From positions 1-11,502 of the forward strand of contig DXOJ01000103.1 of assembly GCA_019412865.1 (NCBI GenBank): a DNA stretch of 11,502 nucleotides. The letters run 5' to 3'. The translations under genes and the position numbers were made by a program. Below the pieces are notes generated by a model. It was not told the origin of the DNA, ran no database searches, and saw nothing but the letters and a program-made list of their open reading frames with translations. The stretch comes from Bacteroides sp. GTDB taxonomy: Bacteria > Bacteroidota > Bacteroidia > Bacteroidales > Bacteroidaceae. Shown here piece by piece: positions 1 through 8,388 of the stretch (position 1 is its first letter; each line of letters begins with the position of its first letter).

Positions 1-105
1 GTCCCGCAGGATTTAACGTTAAAAAGTTGTCTTGACTTAATCAAGCTTCAAGACGAAAAAGGAGCGAATCCAGCACCAAAAAAGAAATTTTCGAAAAAGA
101 AGTAA
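1..105 (+). CDS. 3' end of an unidentified upstream gene (partial)
   Basis: Frame 1 is open from the window edge to a TAA at 103-105, giving the last 34 residues of a protein whose start lies outside the window. The tail ends in a lysine-rich, probably disordered stretch (PAPKKKFSKKK), the kind of basic tail common on nucleic-acid-binding proteins such as helicases, RNases or RNA methyltransferases. That is too little to assign a family. A strong hairpin terminator starts 18 nt after the stop, which supports this as a real gene end and separates it from the regulatory genes that follow. The identity is unknown. Confidence 0.6.
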   Translation, partial: VPQDLTLKSCLDLIKLQDEKGANPAPKKKFSKKK

Positions 106-123
106 GAAAATAAAATAAGAATG

Positions 124-166
124 ATGGCAGATATATAAAAAGATTTATATATCTGCCATTTATTTT
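124..166 (+). terminator. Rho-independent terminator of the upstream gene, probably bidirectional
   Basis: The arms 124-139 and 144-159 are perfect reverse complements over 16 bp, with a 4-nt loop (aaga) at 140-143. The + strand continues with a T-rich run (160-166). On the opposite strand the hairpin is followed by the complement of the A-rich stretch before 124, so it could also stop transcription coming from the right. It insulates the upstream gene from the sigma/SusCD locus. Confidence 0.85.
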
Positions 167-168
167 AC

Positions 169-202
169 TCTGTGCGGATGGTACGACTTGCAAAAGTTGA
201 AT
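169..202 (+). repeat. Left arm of a 34-nt inverted repeat bracketing the locus
   Basis: This stretch starts TCTGTGCGGATGG and ends AAAAGTTGAAT. Its reverse complement recurs at 11376-11409 with a single difference (T182 here against G11396 there). It begins three bases after the terminator and lies upstream of the sigma-factor promoter. Two short dyads are visible inside: GTGC-N5-GTAC (172-184, closed by a G-T wobble) and CGACTT-gcaa-AAGTTG (184-199, one mismatch). No recombinase or transposase gene is in the window. It could be a recombination site, an element end, or one member of a dispersed intergenic repeat family. Confidence 0.85.
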
Positions 203-310
203 CGATAATTAAAAGAAAACGCCATCAAAACCTTTAATTTCTTTTTTTTAACCGTCTTTTTTTGATAAATTCATATCTTTGTCACGTAATATCAAAAGAA
301 AGAGAAAAAA
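203..310 (+). promoter_or_regulatory. Leader and promoter region of the sigma/anti-sigma genes
   Basis: This is a very A/T-rich stretch with T tracts at 238-249 and 256-263. TATCTTTG at 274-281 matches the Bacteroides housekeeping -7 element TAnnTTTG. A good -33 TTTG at the usual 19-21 nt spacing is missing; only weak T-rich sequence lies there. Transcription would start roughly at 285-290, giving a leader of about 20-25 nt. The purine-rich AAAGAAAGAGAAAAAA just before the ATG at 311 serves in place of a classical Shine-Dalgarno site, as is common in Bacteroides. I see no ECF-type element here, so the sigma gene is probably read by the housekeeping sigma factor rather than by itself. Confidence 0.55.
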
Positions 311-838
311 ATGGCAATGCGCACTATATGGGAAACGGAGTTTGAAGAGTTGTTCAAAAAGAACTATTCTCCACTTTTCTACAATGCACTCGACTGGGTA
401 GAGGATGCCGAAGCAGCCAAAGACATTGTCAGCGAATTGTTCAGCGAAGTATGGAGTCAGTACGAACATCTTCGCAAAGAAAAAATTGAATCTTATCTTT
501 TCCGTTCTGTCCGCAACCGCTCCATCAATTATTTAAAACACAAATCCGTGGAAACTCAATACCAGCAATCTTTTCTGGAGATGAAAGAAGAGTTCATAGA
601 CGAAGATGCCGCCACGCATGAAGAAAACCTATGCTTAATCGACTTGGTGATAAGAAATTTCACGCCACAAACCCGTTTCATCTTTGAGCAATGCTATTTC
701 GAAGGCAAGAAGTATCAGGAAATCGCAGAGCTGATGAATATCAGTGCAAGCACTGTACATAAACACATGAACAAGGCGTTTGCCACATTCAGAAAAGTTT
801 TTGCGGAAAAGAAGAAAAAAGAGACTTCGGAAGGGTAG
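311..838 (+). CDS. ECF-type RNA polymerase sigma factor (Bacteroidales sigma-70 expansion family)
   Basis: This 175-residue cytoplasmic protein has the two-domain ECF layout. Sigma region 2 covers about residues 10-77 and includes the acidic helix EDAEAAKDIVSELFSEVW and the promoter-melting part around YLFRSVRNRSINYLKHK. Region 4 covers about 109-165, with a clear helix-turn-helix (KYQEIAELMNISASTVHKHM, from residue 134) that reads the -35 element. The length is usual for the family. It is followed after 42 nt by a FecR-type anti-sigma factor and then by a SusC with an STN domain, the standard arrangement for ligand-induced cell-surface signalling. The inferred role is to drive the SusC operon once released by the anti-sigma factor. 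ATG 311 has the best purine-rich leader; a second ATG at 317 would shorten the protein by two residues. Confidence 0.95.
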   Translation: MAMRTIWETEFEELFKKNYSPLFYNALDWVEDAEAAKDIVSELFSEVWSQYEHLRKEKIESYLFRSVRNRSINYLKHKSVETQYQQSFLEMKEEFIDEDAATHEENLCLIDLVIRNFTPQTRFIFEQCYFEGKKYQEIAELMNISASTVHKHMNKAFATFRKVFAEKKKKETSEG

Positions 839-880
839 CCAATTTCGGGGAATAGTTGTTATATAATATATACATCATAT

Positions 881-1993
881 ATGAAAGAGAATCAAACCAT
901 AGAAGAACATTCATCTGAATTTGGACTAGACAAAGAGATGAACAAGTACATACTTCTCGCCCGCATGGCAGAGAAGCGGAAGAAAGTGGTTTGTCCGGAC
1001 AGCGAACAGGCATGGCAAGCCCTCAAAAAAGCAAAAGAAGCGCAATCGGTTGCGAACAAACGGAAAACTGAAGCGTGGCGTATATGGGGAGTCGCACTCA
1101 TCGGAGCTGCCGCAATGCTAGCGGGGATTATCTTGTTCAACTATCTCTTTCCGACAGGAAATGAGGGGACAGAGGCAGTCGTGGCAATGAGATATGATGA
1201 AACCCCACAAAGCATCACTTTACAAAACAAAGATCGATTAGTCGACTTATCCAACAAAGACTCCATATCATTTTTGGCTTCCGTTGCAAAAGGGACTGTC
1301 ACACAGGACATTTCTCCCGAGCAAGCTGTCTCACAACGGCCGTCATCTGTTACCAAAACTCAAAAGCTCTCCACTCCACGGGGCATGGACTTTAAGGTAA
1401 TCCTACCCGACGGTTCCGAAGTGTGGCTGAATGCGGAAAGCACCATCGAATTTCCGGCGGCATTCTCCGGGAAAGAGCGAAATGTGACACTGAAAGGAGA
1501 AGCCTACTTCAAAGTAGCCCGAAACGAACAATCACCTTTCATCGTCACCTCTGATAAAATAACAGTCCGCGTGCTTGGCACCGAATTTAATTTCAAAAGC
1601 TACGCTTCCGAAACTACGCACGTATCGTTGGTGAAGGGTTCAGTAGAAGTGCTGCATCCCAACCGGGAACAGCCGGAAATAAAATTGGTTCCCGGACAAG
1701 ATGCGTGGTGCGACGAAACGGGAACAATCAACGTACGTAAAATTGACACATACGCTGTCACTCAATGGGTTAACGGGTTCTTCTATTTCGACAACCTCCC
1801 TCTGGTGGAGATTCTCCGGGAATTGGGACGCTGGTATAATCTAGGAGTCATTTTCCGCAACCCGGCATATATGCACTATAAAATACACTTCAGCGCTTCC
1901 CGCAATGAAGACATCCATCAAGCGGTAGAAAACCTGAACCGCCTGCGGAAAGTACAAGTAAAGATAGAAGATACCAATCTGGTCATTTATTAA
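881..1993 (+). CDS. FecR-family anti-sigma factor, single-pass inner-membrane protein
   Basis: This is a 370-residue protein. Residues 1-69 form a charged, lysine-rich cytoplasmic part expected to bind the sigma factor. One membrane helix follows at about 70-90 (GVALIGAAAMLAGIILFNYLF). A low-complexity periplasmic linker leads into the FecR domain at about 163-262, which opens with the typical LSTPRGMDFKVILPDGSEVW and contains VLGTEFNFKSY. The C-terminal segment 297-370 (VNGFFYFDNLPLVEILRELG onward) matches the DUF4974/STN-like domain that contacts the transporter's signalling domain. By family knowledge it holds the sigma factor inactive until SusC reports ligand. The N-terminal soluble part is a little shorter than in many paralogues, but nothing essential appears missing. 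Confidence 0.95.
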   Translation: MKENQTIEEHSSEFGLDKEMNKYILLARMAEKRKKVVCPDSEQAWQALKKAKEAQSVANKRKTEAWRIWGVALIGAAAMLAGIILFNYLFPTGNEGTEAVVAMRYDETPQSITLQNKDRLVDLSNKDSISFLASVAKGTVTQDISPEQAVSQRPSSVTKTQKLSTPRGMDFKVILPDGSEVWLNAESTIEFPAAFSGKERNVTLKGEAYFKVARNEQSPFIVTSDKITVRVLGTEFNFKSYASETTHVSLVKGSVEVLHPNREQPEIKLVPGQDAWCDETGTINVRKIDTYAVTQWVNGFFYFDNLPLVEILRELGRWYNLGVIFRNPAYMHYKIHFSASRNEDIHQAVENLNRLRKVQVKIEDTNLVIY

Positions 1994-2204
1994 TCTATCT
2001 TTATCGAAGTTTGCCATCCCGGCCAAACGTTTGCAAAACTAGGCAAAATCAGAAATCCGACTAAGCATAAATCCCCTTTTACTATAAAAAGAATCACTTT
2101 CTTTCATTTTTTTTAGTTTTAGGGGTATCCGAATTACATAGTGAGTTGTTTTTATTTAAAAGTACATTCAAATTAACGTGTAATAGTTAAATAAACGATT
2201 CATT
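1994..2204 (+). promoter_or_regulatory. Intergenic region with candidate ECF-dependent promoter for the SusC operon
   Basis: These 211 nt hold no gene. A T-rich run followed by AGGGGTATCC (2121-2130) lies about 75 nt before the SusC start. GGGGTA-like blocks are, as I recall them, common before SusC genes controlled by ECF sigma/FecR pairs in Bacteroides and probably mark the -35 side. The expected -10 partner would fall near 2138-2150 (ATAGTGAGTTGTT) but shows no motif I can name. The segment before the SusC ATG is nearly all A/T, with a small TTAAC/GTTAA dyad (2173-2177, 2186-2190). I see no strong terminator after the anti-sigma gene, so some readthrough into SusC is possible. Confidence 0.45.
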
Positions 2205-5200
2205 ATGCAATCTGTAACAAAGAAAAGAGAGAAGAGTGGAAGGATTTGGTTCCTGATGCTACTTGGGTGCATACTGTCGATAGGCACAGCCTTTGCACAG
2301 TCCGCAGGAACGGACAAGCCCGCAACTGATCCGGGCAAAAGAATCACGTACCAATGCAATAACGAACAACTATCCACCGCCATCCGGCAGATAGAACGTT
2401 TGTCAGGCTATTACAAAATCCAGTTCGCCTATGACGACGTAGAGAAATATAAGATAACAGTCCAACTGAAAGACGCATCGGTGGAAAAAGCAATGACACA
2501 GCTTCTGAAAAACACTGACCTTCGCTATGAAATCAACGGAAGGTTCGTGCACGTTTTCACTGTAAAAAGACAAACGGACAAGAAAACAATTCGTGGAGCT
2601 ATCAGAGATACCAACGGCGAACCGCTGGAAGGTGCAGCTATTCTCAACAAGGCGGAGAACAACGGAACGATTACGGACATGGAAGGAAACTTCGTGTTAC
2701 CGGTGAGAAAAGAGACGGTTACGCTCGTCATCACCTATGTCGGCAAAAAGCCCCTGACGTATAAGGCAAAAAGTGGCACGGTCGTCCACATCACACTAGA
2801 AGATGACGCCACGCTGATGAGCGATGTGGTAGTGACGGGATACCAGAATATCGACCGCCGCCACCTGACGAGTGCCGTTACTTCCGTCAAAATGGAGGAC
2901 ATACAGATTCCGGGAGTTACCAATCTGAACCACATGCTTGAAGGGAAAATCCCCGATTTGATAGTTTCCAACAACAGTGGCGAAGTGAACGCCACTCCTC
3001 GTCTGCGTATCCGTGGTTCGTCTACCATTATCGGCAACCGTGAACCGCTGTGGGTGGTGGACGGAATCATCGTGAACGACCCGGTCAATCTTTCTTCGGA
3101 CGTGCTGAACGACCCGGACTACGTGAACCGCATCGGTAACGCCATCTCCGGATTGAACCCGCAGGACATCGACCGTTTGGATGTACTGAAAGACGCTGCC
3201 GCTACGGCACTCTACGGTACACGCGCCGCCAACGGTGTAATTGTGATTACTACCAAAAAGGGACGCATCGGCAAGCCGGTCGTTTCCTATTCCGCCACGG
3301 CAACCATGCGCCGCCGCCCGCGCTATACGGACCGGAAAATAGATTTGATGAACTCGCAGGAGCGCATACGGTTCTCACAAGACTTGGTGGCCAACCATTA
3401 TATTTATCCGAGCAATATGCCGGTTGTGGGTTATGAAGCGGCCCTTCAAAACTACTACAACGGAACCAGCACCAACGAGCAGTTCCAGTCGGAAGTGGCA
3501 CGGCTGCAAACGATGAATACCGACTGGTTCGACTTGCTGACACACGACTCGTTCTCGCACGACCATTCCGTCAACGTGTCCGGAGGTTCGGAAGCCGTCC
3601 GCTACTATACCTCAATCGGATATACGGATGAAGACGACGTTATCAACAACACGACCAACCGCCGATACACCGCCACAGCCAAACTGGATATGACATTATC
3701 TAAAAAACTCCTGCTATCGTTCAACGTCAACGGTTACCTGAACGAAAGGGAATATACCCAGGATGATTTGAATCCGATTAACTACGCCTATAACACCAGC
3801 CGCGCCATTCCCGCCTATAATGCCGACGGGACTTACTCATATTACTTGAAACCGCTATCATACGCCAGCTTTGATTCGGGCACCACCCACATTGGATATA
3901 ATATTCTGAACGAACTGGAGAACAGTTATCAGAAACAGAACACCAACGGATTCACGGCAACCGCCAACCTGCGCTACAACGCCACCGACTGGTTGAATGT
4001 GAGCGCTATCTTTTCCGGGACACTGACCAACGCGGATATAGAAGGCTATTGGGGAGAAAAAGGTTTTTACGCCAGCGACTTGCGCCGCTCGGAATACGGC
4101 GTAACTCCGCCCACCGACAGTATGCTGCCATACGGAGGGGAACTAAGCACGAATACTTCCAAAACAAAAAGCTATACCGGACGTCTGCAAGCCAATATCA
4201 ATAAGTTCTTCGGTGCCGAAAGCCAGCATTACTTGAGTGCCTCCATTGGTGGAGAAGCCAACTCCAACCGTTACAATGGCTATCTGCATACACAGAGAGG
4301 TTATTATGCCGACCGTGGAAAGTCGTTTATCGCCGACATTGACCCTGCCGTATTCAACAACTATTATACAGGATTCGTCATGTCCAACGTGCCGACACTT
4401 ACCGACAACCGGACCAACCTGCTGTCTGCCTACGCCACCGCTTCCTATAGCTACAAGGATTATTTCACTGTCAATGCGAACACCCGTTACGACGGCTCCA
4501 ACAAGTTCGGCTCGAGAAGTAACGAGAAACTGCTTCCCGTATGGTCCGTATCCGGCATGACCGACCTGAAGAACGCGATCGGCATCCATGCCGACTGGCT
4601 CGACAACCTGACCTTCAAAGCCTCTTATGGCGAACAAGGCAATATGCTCGACGGACAGACACCGGTGCTGGTACTTAGAAAAGGAAGCCACAGCAGTTAT
4701 TACGATGAACTGACTTCTACCGTTGCCCCCAATGGTTTCGCCAATCCCGATTTGAAATGGGAAAAGACACACTCTACCAATGTCGGTCTGGAGTCTTCTT
4801 TCTTCAACGGGCGTCTGACGTTCGGTGCGGAATACTATTATAAAAAGACAACGGACGCTTTCATGGAAAAACCAATCTCGGACATAAACGGTTATACCTC
4901 TTATATTGTCAATTCGGGAACGGTCATCAACAAAGGATATAACCTCAACCTGACCGTTGTCCCGGTGAAGACTGAAGATTTCAACTGGATATTTTCCACT
5001 TCCTTCTCCAAAATCATGAACGAAATGAAAACAGCCCCGGGACAAGAGACGTATGAGCTGGAAGATTTTCTCAACGGTACGGCCGTCGTCGAGGGACAGC
5101 CCATCGGGACATTCTATTCTTACAAGTTTGTCGGACTAAGCCCTGTAGACGGAGGCCCGTTGTTCGACGACTGGGAAGACCGCCAGAGCGAACTGAAAGG

Positions 5201-5822
5201 ACTTAGCAAATATGATACCTACATCCGTGTACTCACTCCTTCGGGCAAACGCGACCCGGACATCACCGGAAGCATCAACAGTACGTTCAACTATCAGTCG
5301 TGGAGACTCGGCATCACGCTAAACTACAGCTTGGGAGCCAGCACACGCCTGTTCCGCATGATGAACAACTTCATCAATGGATATTCCGCCGAAATGAATA
5401 TCAACCGCGAACTGCTGAACGCATGGAAAAAGCCGGGAGACGAGTTGACAACGAACATTCCCTCCACAATGAGCAGAAACTCCAACGGATACTATTACTA
5501 TAATGCCCACTGGAGTTCCGGTTCTCCTTATGAAGGAACCAAAATTGCCGACGACGCATGGACGATGTATGACTATTCCGACTTGCGGGTGGTAAGTGCC
5601 GATTACCTGAAAATCGCGAATGTATCTTTGACTTACGAGTTTCCCAAAACCGTTTTAAGCCATTGGGGGCTGCAACGGCTCGCTCTGACATTGGGAGCTA
5701 CCAACCTCTATACATTCTGCGACAGCAAACTGAAGGGACAGACACCCACGCAAGGCGGCTTCTCCGAAGTGCAACTCTCGGACACACCGACTTATACACT
5801 GGGACTGACTGTTAATTTCTAA
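2205..5822 (+). CDS. SusC/RagA-family TonB-dependent outer-membrane transporter with STN signalling domain
   Basis: This 1205-residue outer-membrane beta-barrel imports a ligand together with its SusD partner. In order: a signal peptide with likely cleavage after A31 (GTAFA); an STN/secretin-like signalling domain at about 48-118; a carboxypeptidase-regulatory-like beta domain at about 124-205 (IRGAIRDTNGEPLEGAAI); a TonB-box-like DVVVTGYQ from residue 207; a plug that includes the SusC signature LKDAAATALYGTRAANGVIV from residue 328; then a barrel of aromatic-rich strands ending in the typical YTLGLTVNF. The extra STN domain makes it longer than transporters without one and marks it as a transducer paired with the upstream FecR. 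No frameshift or truncation is visible. It probably heads the transcript that runs to 11376. The substrate cannot be read from the sequence. Confidence 0.97.
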   Translation: MQSVTKKREKSGRIWFLMLLGCILSIGTAFAQSAGTDKPATDPGKRITYQCNNEQLSTAIRQIERLSGYYKIQFAYDDVEKYKITVQLKDASVEKAMTQLLKNTDLRYEINGRFVHVFTVKRQTDKKTIRGAIRDTNGEPLEGAAILNKAENNGTITDMEGNFVLPVRKETVTLVITYVGKKPLTYKAKSGTVVHITLEDDATLMSDVVVTGYQNIDRRHLTSAVTSVKMEDIQIPGVTNLNHMLEGKIPDLIVSNNSGEVNATPRLRIRGSSTIIGNREPLWVVDGIIVNDPVNLSSDVLNDPDYVNRIGNAISGLNPQDIDRLDVLKDAAATALYGTRAANGVIVITTKKGRIGKPVVSYSATATMRRRPRYTDRKIDLMNSQERIRFSQDLVANHYIYPSNMPVVGYEAALQNYYNGTSTNEQFQSEVARLQTMNTDWFDLLTHDSFSHDHSVNVSGGSEAVRYYTSIGYTDEDDVINNTTNRRYTATAKLDMTLSKKLLLSFNVNGYLNEREYTQDDLNPINYAYNTSRAIPAYNADGTYSYYLKPLSYASFDSGTTHIGYNILNELENSYQKQNTNGFTATANLRYNATDWLNVSAIFSGTLTNADIEGYWGEKGFYASDLRRSEYGVTPPTDSMLPYGGELSTNTSKTKSYTGRLQANINKFFGAESQHYLSASIGGEANSNRYNGYLHTQRGYYADRGKSFIADIDPAVFNNYYTGFVMSNVPTLTDNRTNLLSAYATASYSYKDYFTVNANTRYDGSNKFGSRSNEKLLPVWSVSGMTDLKNAIGIHADWLDNLTFKASYGEQGNMLDGQTPVLVLRKGSHSSYYDELTSTVAPNGFANPDLKWEKTHSTNVGLESSFFNGRLTFGAEYYYKKTTDAFMEKPISDINGYTSYIVNSGTVINKGYNLNLTVVPVKTEDFNWIFSTSFSKIMNEMKTAPGQETYELEDFLNGTAVVEGQPIGTFYSYKFVGLSPVDGGPLFDDWEDRQSELKGLSKYDTYIRVLTPSGKRDPDITGSINSTFNYQSWRLGITLNYSLGASTRLFRMMNNFINGYSAEMNINRELLNAWKKPGDELTTNIPSTMSRNSNGYYYYNAHWSSGSPYEGTKIADDAWTMYDYSDLRVVSADYLKIANVSLTYEFPKTVLSHWGLQRLALTLGATNLYTFCDSKLKGQTPTQGGFSEVQLSDTPTYTLGLTVNF

Positions 5823-5848
5823 AAAACCAACTAAACAACATAAAGGAT

Positions 5849-7450
5849 ATGAAACATCTTATCTATATAAGTTTGATTGCCTGTCTGTGCAGTTGCTCCG
5901 ATTTTCTGGAAGAATACTCACAAGACACCTATTACGTTTCTTCGTACAAGGATTTGGATGAACTGCTGATAGGCGACTGCTATCTGCCCGTACAAGGGTC
6001 GAATTCGGCTGCCCTCACTACCAACATCGGATATTTTCTCCCATTCCTTGCCGATGAAATGGAAGAACACAATGCGGGATATTTCGACGACTACGGAAGT
6101 GAAGCTGTTTTATACGACGTCAAGGACAAAGTATTCGGTTGCTACACCTGGCAACAGCGAATCGGGCAAACTCCTTCATACAGCGGATACATCTCCGAAG
6201 ACGATACATGGACGGAACTTTATCGGCTGATCAACGTGGCCAACAACATTCTTGGCAGTGTGGACAACGTGCCGCAGAGCAGCGAAGAAGACAGGCTGGG
6301 AGTCACCCGTGTGAAAGGAGAAACACATTTCCTGCGTGCCGCTTACTACTTCTGGCTGGCAAACCTGTACGGCAAACCTTACAACAAGGCGACGGCAACG
6401 TCCGACCTTGCCGTTCCTCTCAAAACGACAGAAAAAGTGGACGACAAGATTTACCAGAGAAATACCGTGCAAGAGGTCTATAGTCAGGTCTTGGCAGATT
6501 TGCAGGAAGCGGAAAAATGCCTGTCGCAGACAGAAAAGCCCAAATCCATCTACCGGGCAGACAGCACAACCGTACATCTGCTCGAAAGCCGTGTCTACCT
6601 GTACATGCAAAATTGGGAAATGGCAGCACACTATGCCGACAAGGTACTGAAAGCGCGCTCCACATTGACAGACATGAACACGACTGCACCGGCAAGCGGT
6701 TTCCTTTCTAAAACATCTAAAGAAACGCTCTTCTCAATGGGAGGCAATGACATTCCCTGCAACATGGCCTATGCCTGCCAATCATTCCGCGTAGCCAAAG
6801 AACTATATGACACGTATGAGGAAAACGATTTGCGCAAAAGCCAATGGTGGTGGACACGGAACGATTTTATCGGATACACCAAGACGGCTCACGGGAACAG
6901 AAATGAAGAACAATATATTGTGCCGGAACGAGACGACTATTATTGTTACGGATATAGCGATGGATACATACACTACATGGCAGAAGTTTCCGACAAATTC
7001 CTGTTCCGCACCGCGGAAGCCTATCTGAACAAGGCGGAAGCGGAAGCATATACCGGCAACGAAAGTGAGGCTCGTTCGGCTCTGAATACGCTTCGCCGGA
7101 ATCGCTATGCGACAGGAAGCAACTACGAAGTGGCTGCCAGCGGGGAAGCATTGGTGAAAGCCATCCGCGAGGAACGCCGGAAGGAACTGGCTCTGGAAGG
7201 TCACCGCTGGTTTGACTTGCGCCGTTACATGGTCTGCGAAAAATATCCCGAGTCCAAGAAAATCACCCACAACTATACCTACTACACCGGACGTCTGGAT
7301 GCAACCAAGGTGACGACCCATGTGTTCGTATTGGAAGCGTACGACCCGGCCTACACACTGCCCATCCCACAAGAGGTGATTGACTTCAATACCGGCATGA
7401 CCAACAACGAACGTCCTTGGAGAAACTATACAGAGACAAACCCGAACTAA
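5849..7450 (+). CDS. SusD/RagB-family surface lipoprotein
   Basis: This 533-residue protein is the lid and substrate-binding partner of SusC. The short signal ends in a lipobox LCSC, with lipidation expected at C16, followed by SDFLEE, a typical SusD opening and a surface-export-like acidic patch. Residues 155-178 (VKGETHFLRAAYYFWLANLY onward) form the conserved TPR-like helix and active-face region, and residues from 441 (EERRKELALEGHRWFDLRRY) are the hallmark C-terminal SusD motif. The length is usual for the family. The gene starts 26 nt after SusC, behind AAAGGAT, a better-than-usual ribosome binding site. The tryptophan- and tyrosine-rich stretch 332-375 may contribute to ligand contact, but the ligand is unknown. 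Confidence 0.96.
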   Translation: MKHLIYISLIACLCSCSDFLEEYSQDTYYVSSYKDLDELLIGDCYLPVQGSNSAALTTNIGYFLPFLADEMEEHNAGYFDDYGSEAVLYDVKDKVFGCYTWQQRIGQTPSYSGYISEDDTWTELYRLINVANNILGSVDNVPQSSEEDRLGVTRVKGETHFLRAAYYFWLANLYGKPYNKATATSDLAVPLKTTEKVDDKIYQRNTVQEVYSQVLADLQEAEKCLSQTEKPKSIYRADSTTVHLLESRVYLYMQNWEMAAHYADKVLKARSTLTDMNTTAPASGFLSKTSKETLFSMGGNDIPCNMAYACQSFRVAKELYDTYEENDLRKSQWWWTRNDFIGYTKTAHGNRNEEQYIVPERDDYYCYGYSDGYIHYMAEVSDKFLFRTAEAYLNKAEAEAYTGNESEARSALNTLRRNRYATGSNYEVAASGEALVKAIREERRKELALEGHRWFDLRRYMVCEKYPESKKITHNYTYYTGRLDATKVTTHVFVLEAYDPAYTLPIPQEVIDFNTGMTNNERPWRNYTETNPN

Positions 7451-7466
7451 AAAAACAGATTGAATC

Positions 7467-8375
7467 ATGAAATATCATACTTTACTTTTATATAGCTTGT
7501 GCCTGATGGGCCTGACAGCCTGTGGCAGTGAAGACGAACTGACCGCCATACCGGATACGATGACCGATTGCTTTGCTCCCGACCCCAACGCGACGGATGC
7601 GGAATCCGTACTACGACGGGAATTTTACCAGACAGAGAAATGTTATCTGCTTTTCAATGACACTCTCCGCCACGAAAAACATGGAACGGACTTCAACGGT
7701 GACGATTACTATTTCACCGAAACATTGGATATGGGATATATTTTGGGAAGCAGTACGACAGTAACCAACACCTATACGTATGAATATTTGCAGACTCTGG
7801 AGGAAAAAAAAGCTGTCGCTGCTTTTCTAAAAGAGTATGTGCTTCCGCACCTTCCCAACTTTCTTCGCCCGTTCTCATGGTTCGCGGTTTACTCTATCAT
7901 GAACAATACCGAATATACGTATCCCGAAACATTGTACGGACAGCGAAGTGTTGCCATTGCAGTCGGCTATTCTTTTGAATATCTGACAACAGAGGAGAAA
8001 CAGGCATTGGCTACCTCTATTCTGACAACGACACTAGGCGGTTCGTTGCAAGCACAAGAGACAACCCTCACTCCTTTCTATAACATCTGTAACGGATTAT
8101 ACGATGGAGATTTTATGATTGACGACCCCGAAGACCACGAACTTAACATGAAAGCACTGAATGAAGCCGGATTTCTGGTCGAAGGGTTATTCTGGGGAGT
8201 AATTCCCACTACGCAGCTATATCCCTCTAAAGCACAAGACTTGGTTTCTTTCACAGAACTCGTCATGAATCACCCCCGTCAAGAGGTAGAAGAACTGTAT
8301 GCGGGATATCCCATAGTCATAGAGAAAGCGGAATTGCTAAGAACACTGATAGAAGAATTAGGTTACATTTATTAA
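7467..8375 (+). CDS. Surface lipoprotein, probable degenerate zincin (substrate-import-associated metallohydrolase-like)
   Basis: This 302-residue protein has a lipoprotein signal peptide (lipobox LTAC, lipid on C19) followed by GSEDE, a likely surface-export signal. The order of elements resembles, from memory, the putative zinc metallopeptidase lipoproteins often encoded after SusCD (Peptidase_Mx1, substrate import-associated zinc metallohydrolase): FNDTL near the N-terminus, then a helix with FLKEYVLPHLPNFLRP, then YGQRSVAIAVG. Where the HExxH helix would be expected, residues 185-194 read ILTTTLGGSL, with no histidine pair. FYNICNGLYDGDF (204-216), NEAGFL (232-237) and SFTELV (261-266) resemble conserved blocks that follow the zinc helix in that family. 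If the match is right, it binds rather than cleaves. The gene lies 16 nt after SusD. The family call is inference; the lipoprotein call is firm. Confidence 0.6.
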   Translation: MKYHTLLLYSLCLMGLTACGSEDELTAIPDTMTDCFAPDPNATDAESVLRREFYQTEKCYLLFNDTLRHEKHGTDFNGDDYYFTETLDMGYILGSSTTVTNTYTYEYLQTLEEKKAVAAFLKEYVLPHLPNFLRPFSWFAVYSIMNNTEYTYPETLYGQRSVAIAVGYSFEYLTTEEKQALATSILTTTLGGSLQAQETTLTPFYNICNGLYDGDFMIDDPEDHELNMKALNEAGFLVEGLFWGVIPTTQLYPSKAQDLVSFTELVMNHPRQEVEELYAGYPIVIEKAELLRTLIEELGYIY

Positions 8376-8388
8376 TAAAAAGAATCAC

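Noticed and set aside
207..239. AATTAAA/TTTAATT stem followed by a T tract, terminator-like
   Set aside because: The stem is seven A/T pairs with a long loop, in a very A/T-rich leader just before a promoter. It is too weak to call.
2009..2029. Imperfect dyad (GTTTGCC / GGCCAAAC) after the anti-sigma gene
   Set aside because: The stem needs a bulge and no T run follows, so it is not a convincing terminator or operator.
4143..5045. 300-codon open frame on the minus strand inside the SusC gene
   Set aside because: It lies wholly within a clear SusC barrel coding sequence, its translation has no recognisable domain, and there is no sensible leader. It is a shadow of the codon bias of the real gene.
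6803..7468. 221-codon minus-strand open frame inside the SusD gene
   Set aside because: It is antisense to the conserved C-terminal SusD motifs and shows no independent coding sign.
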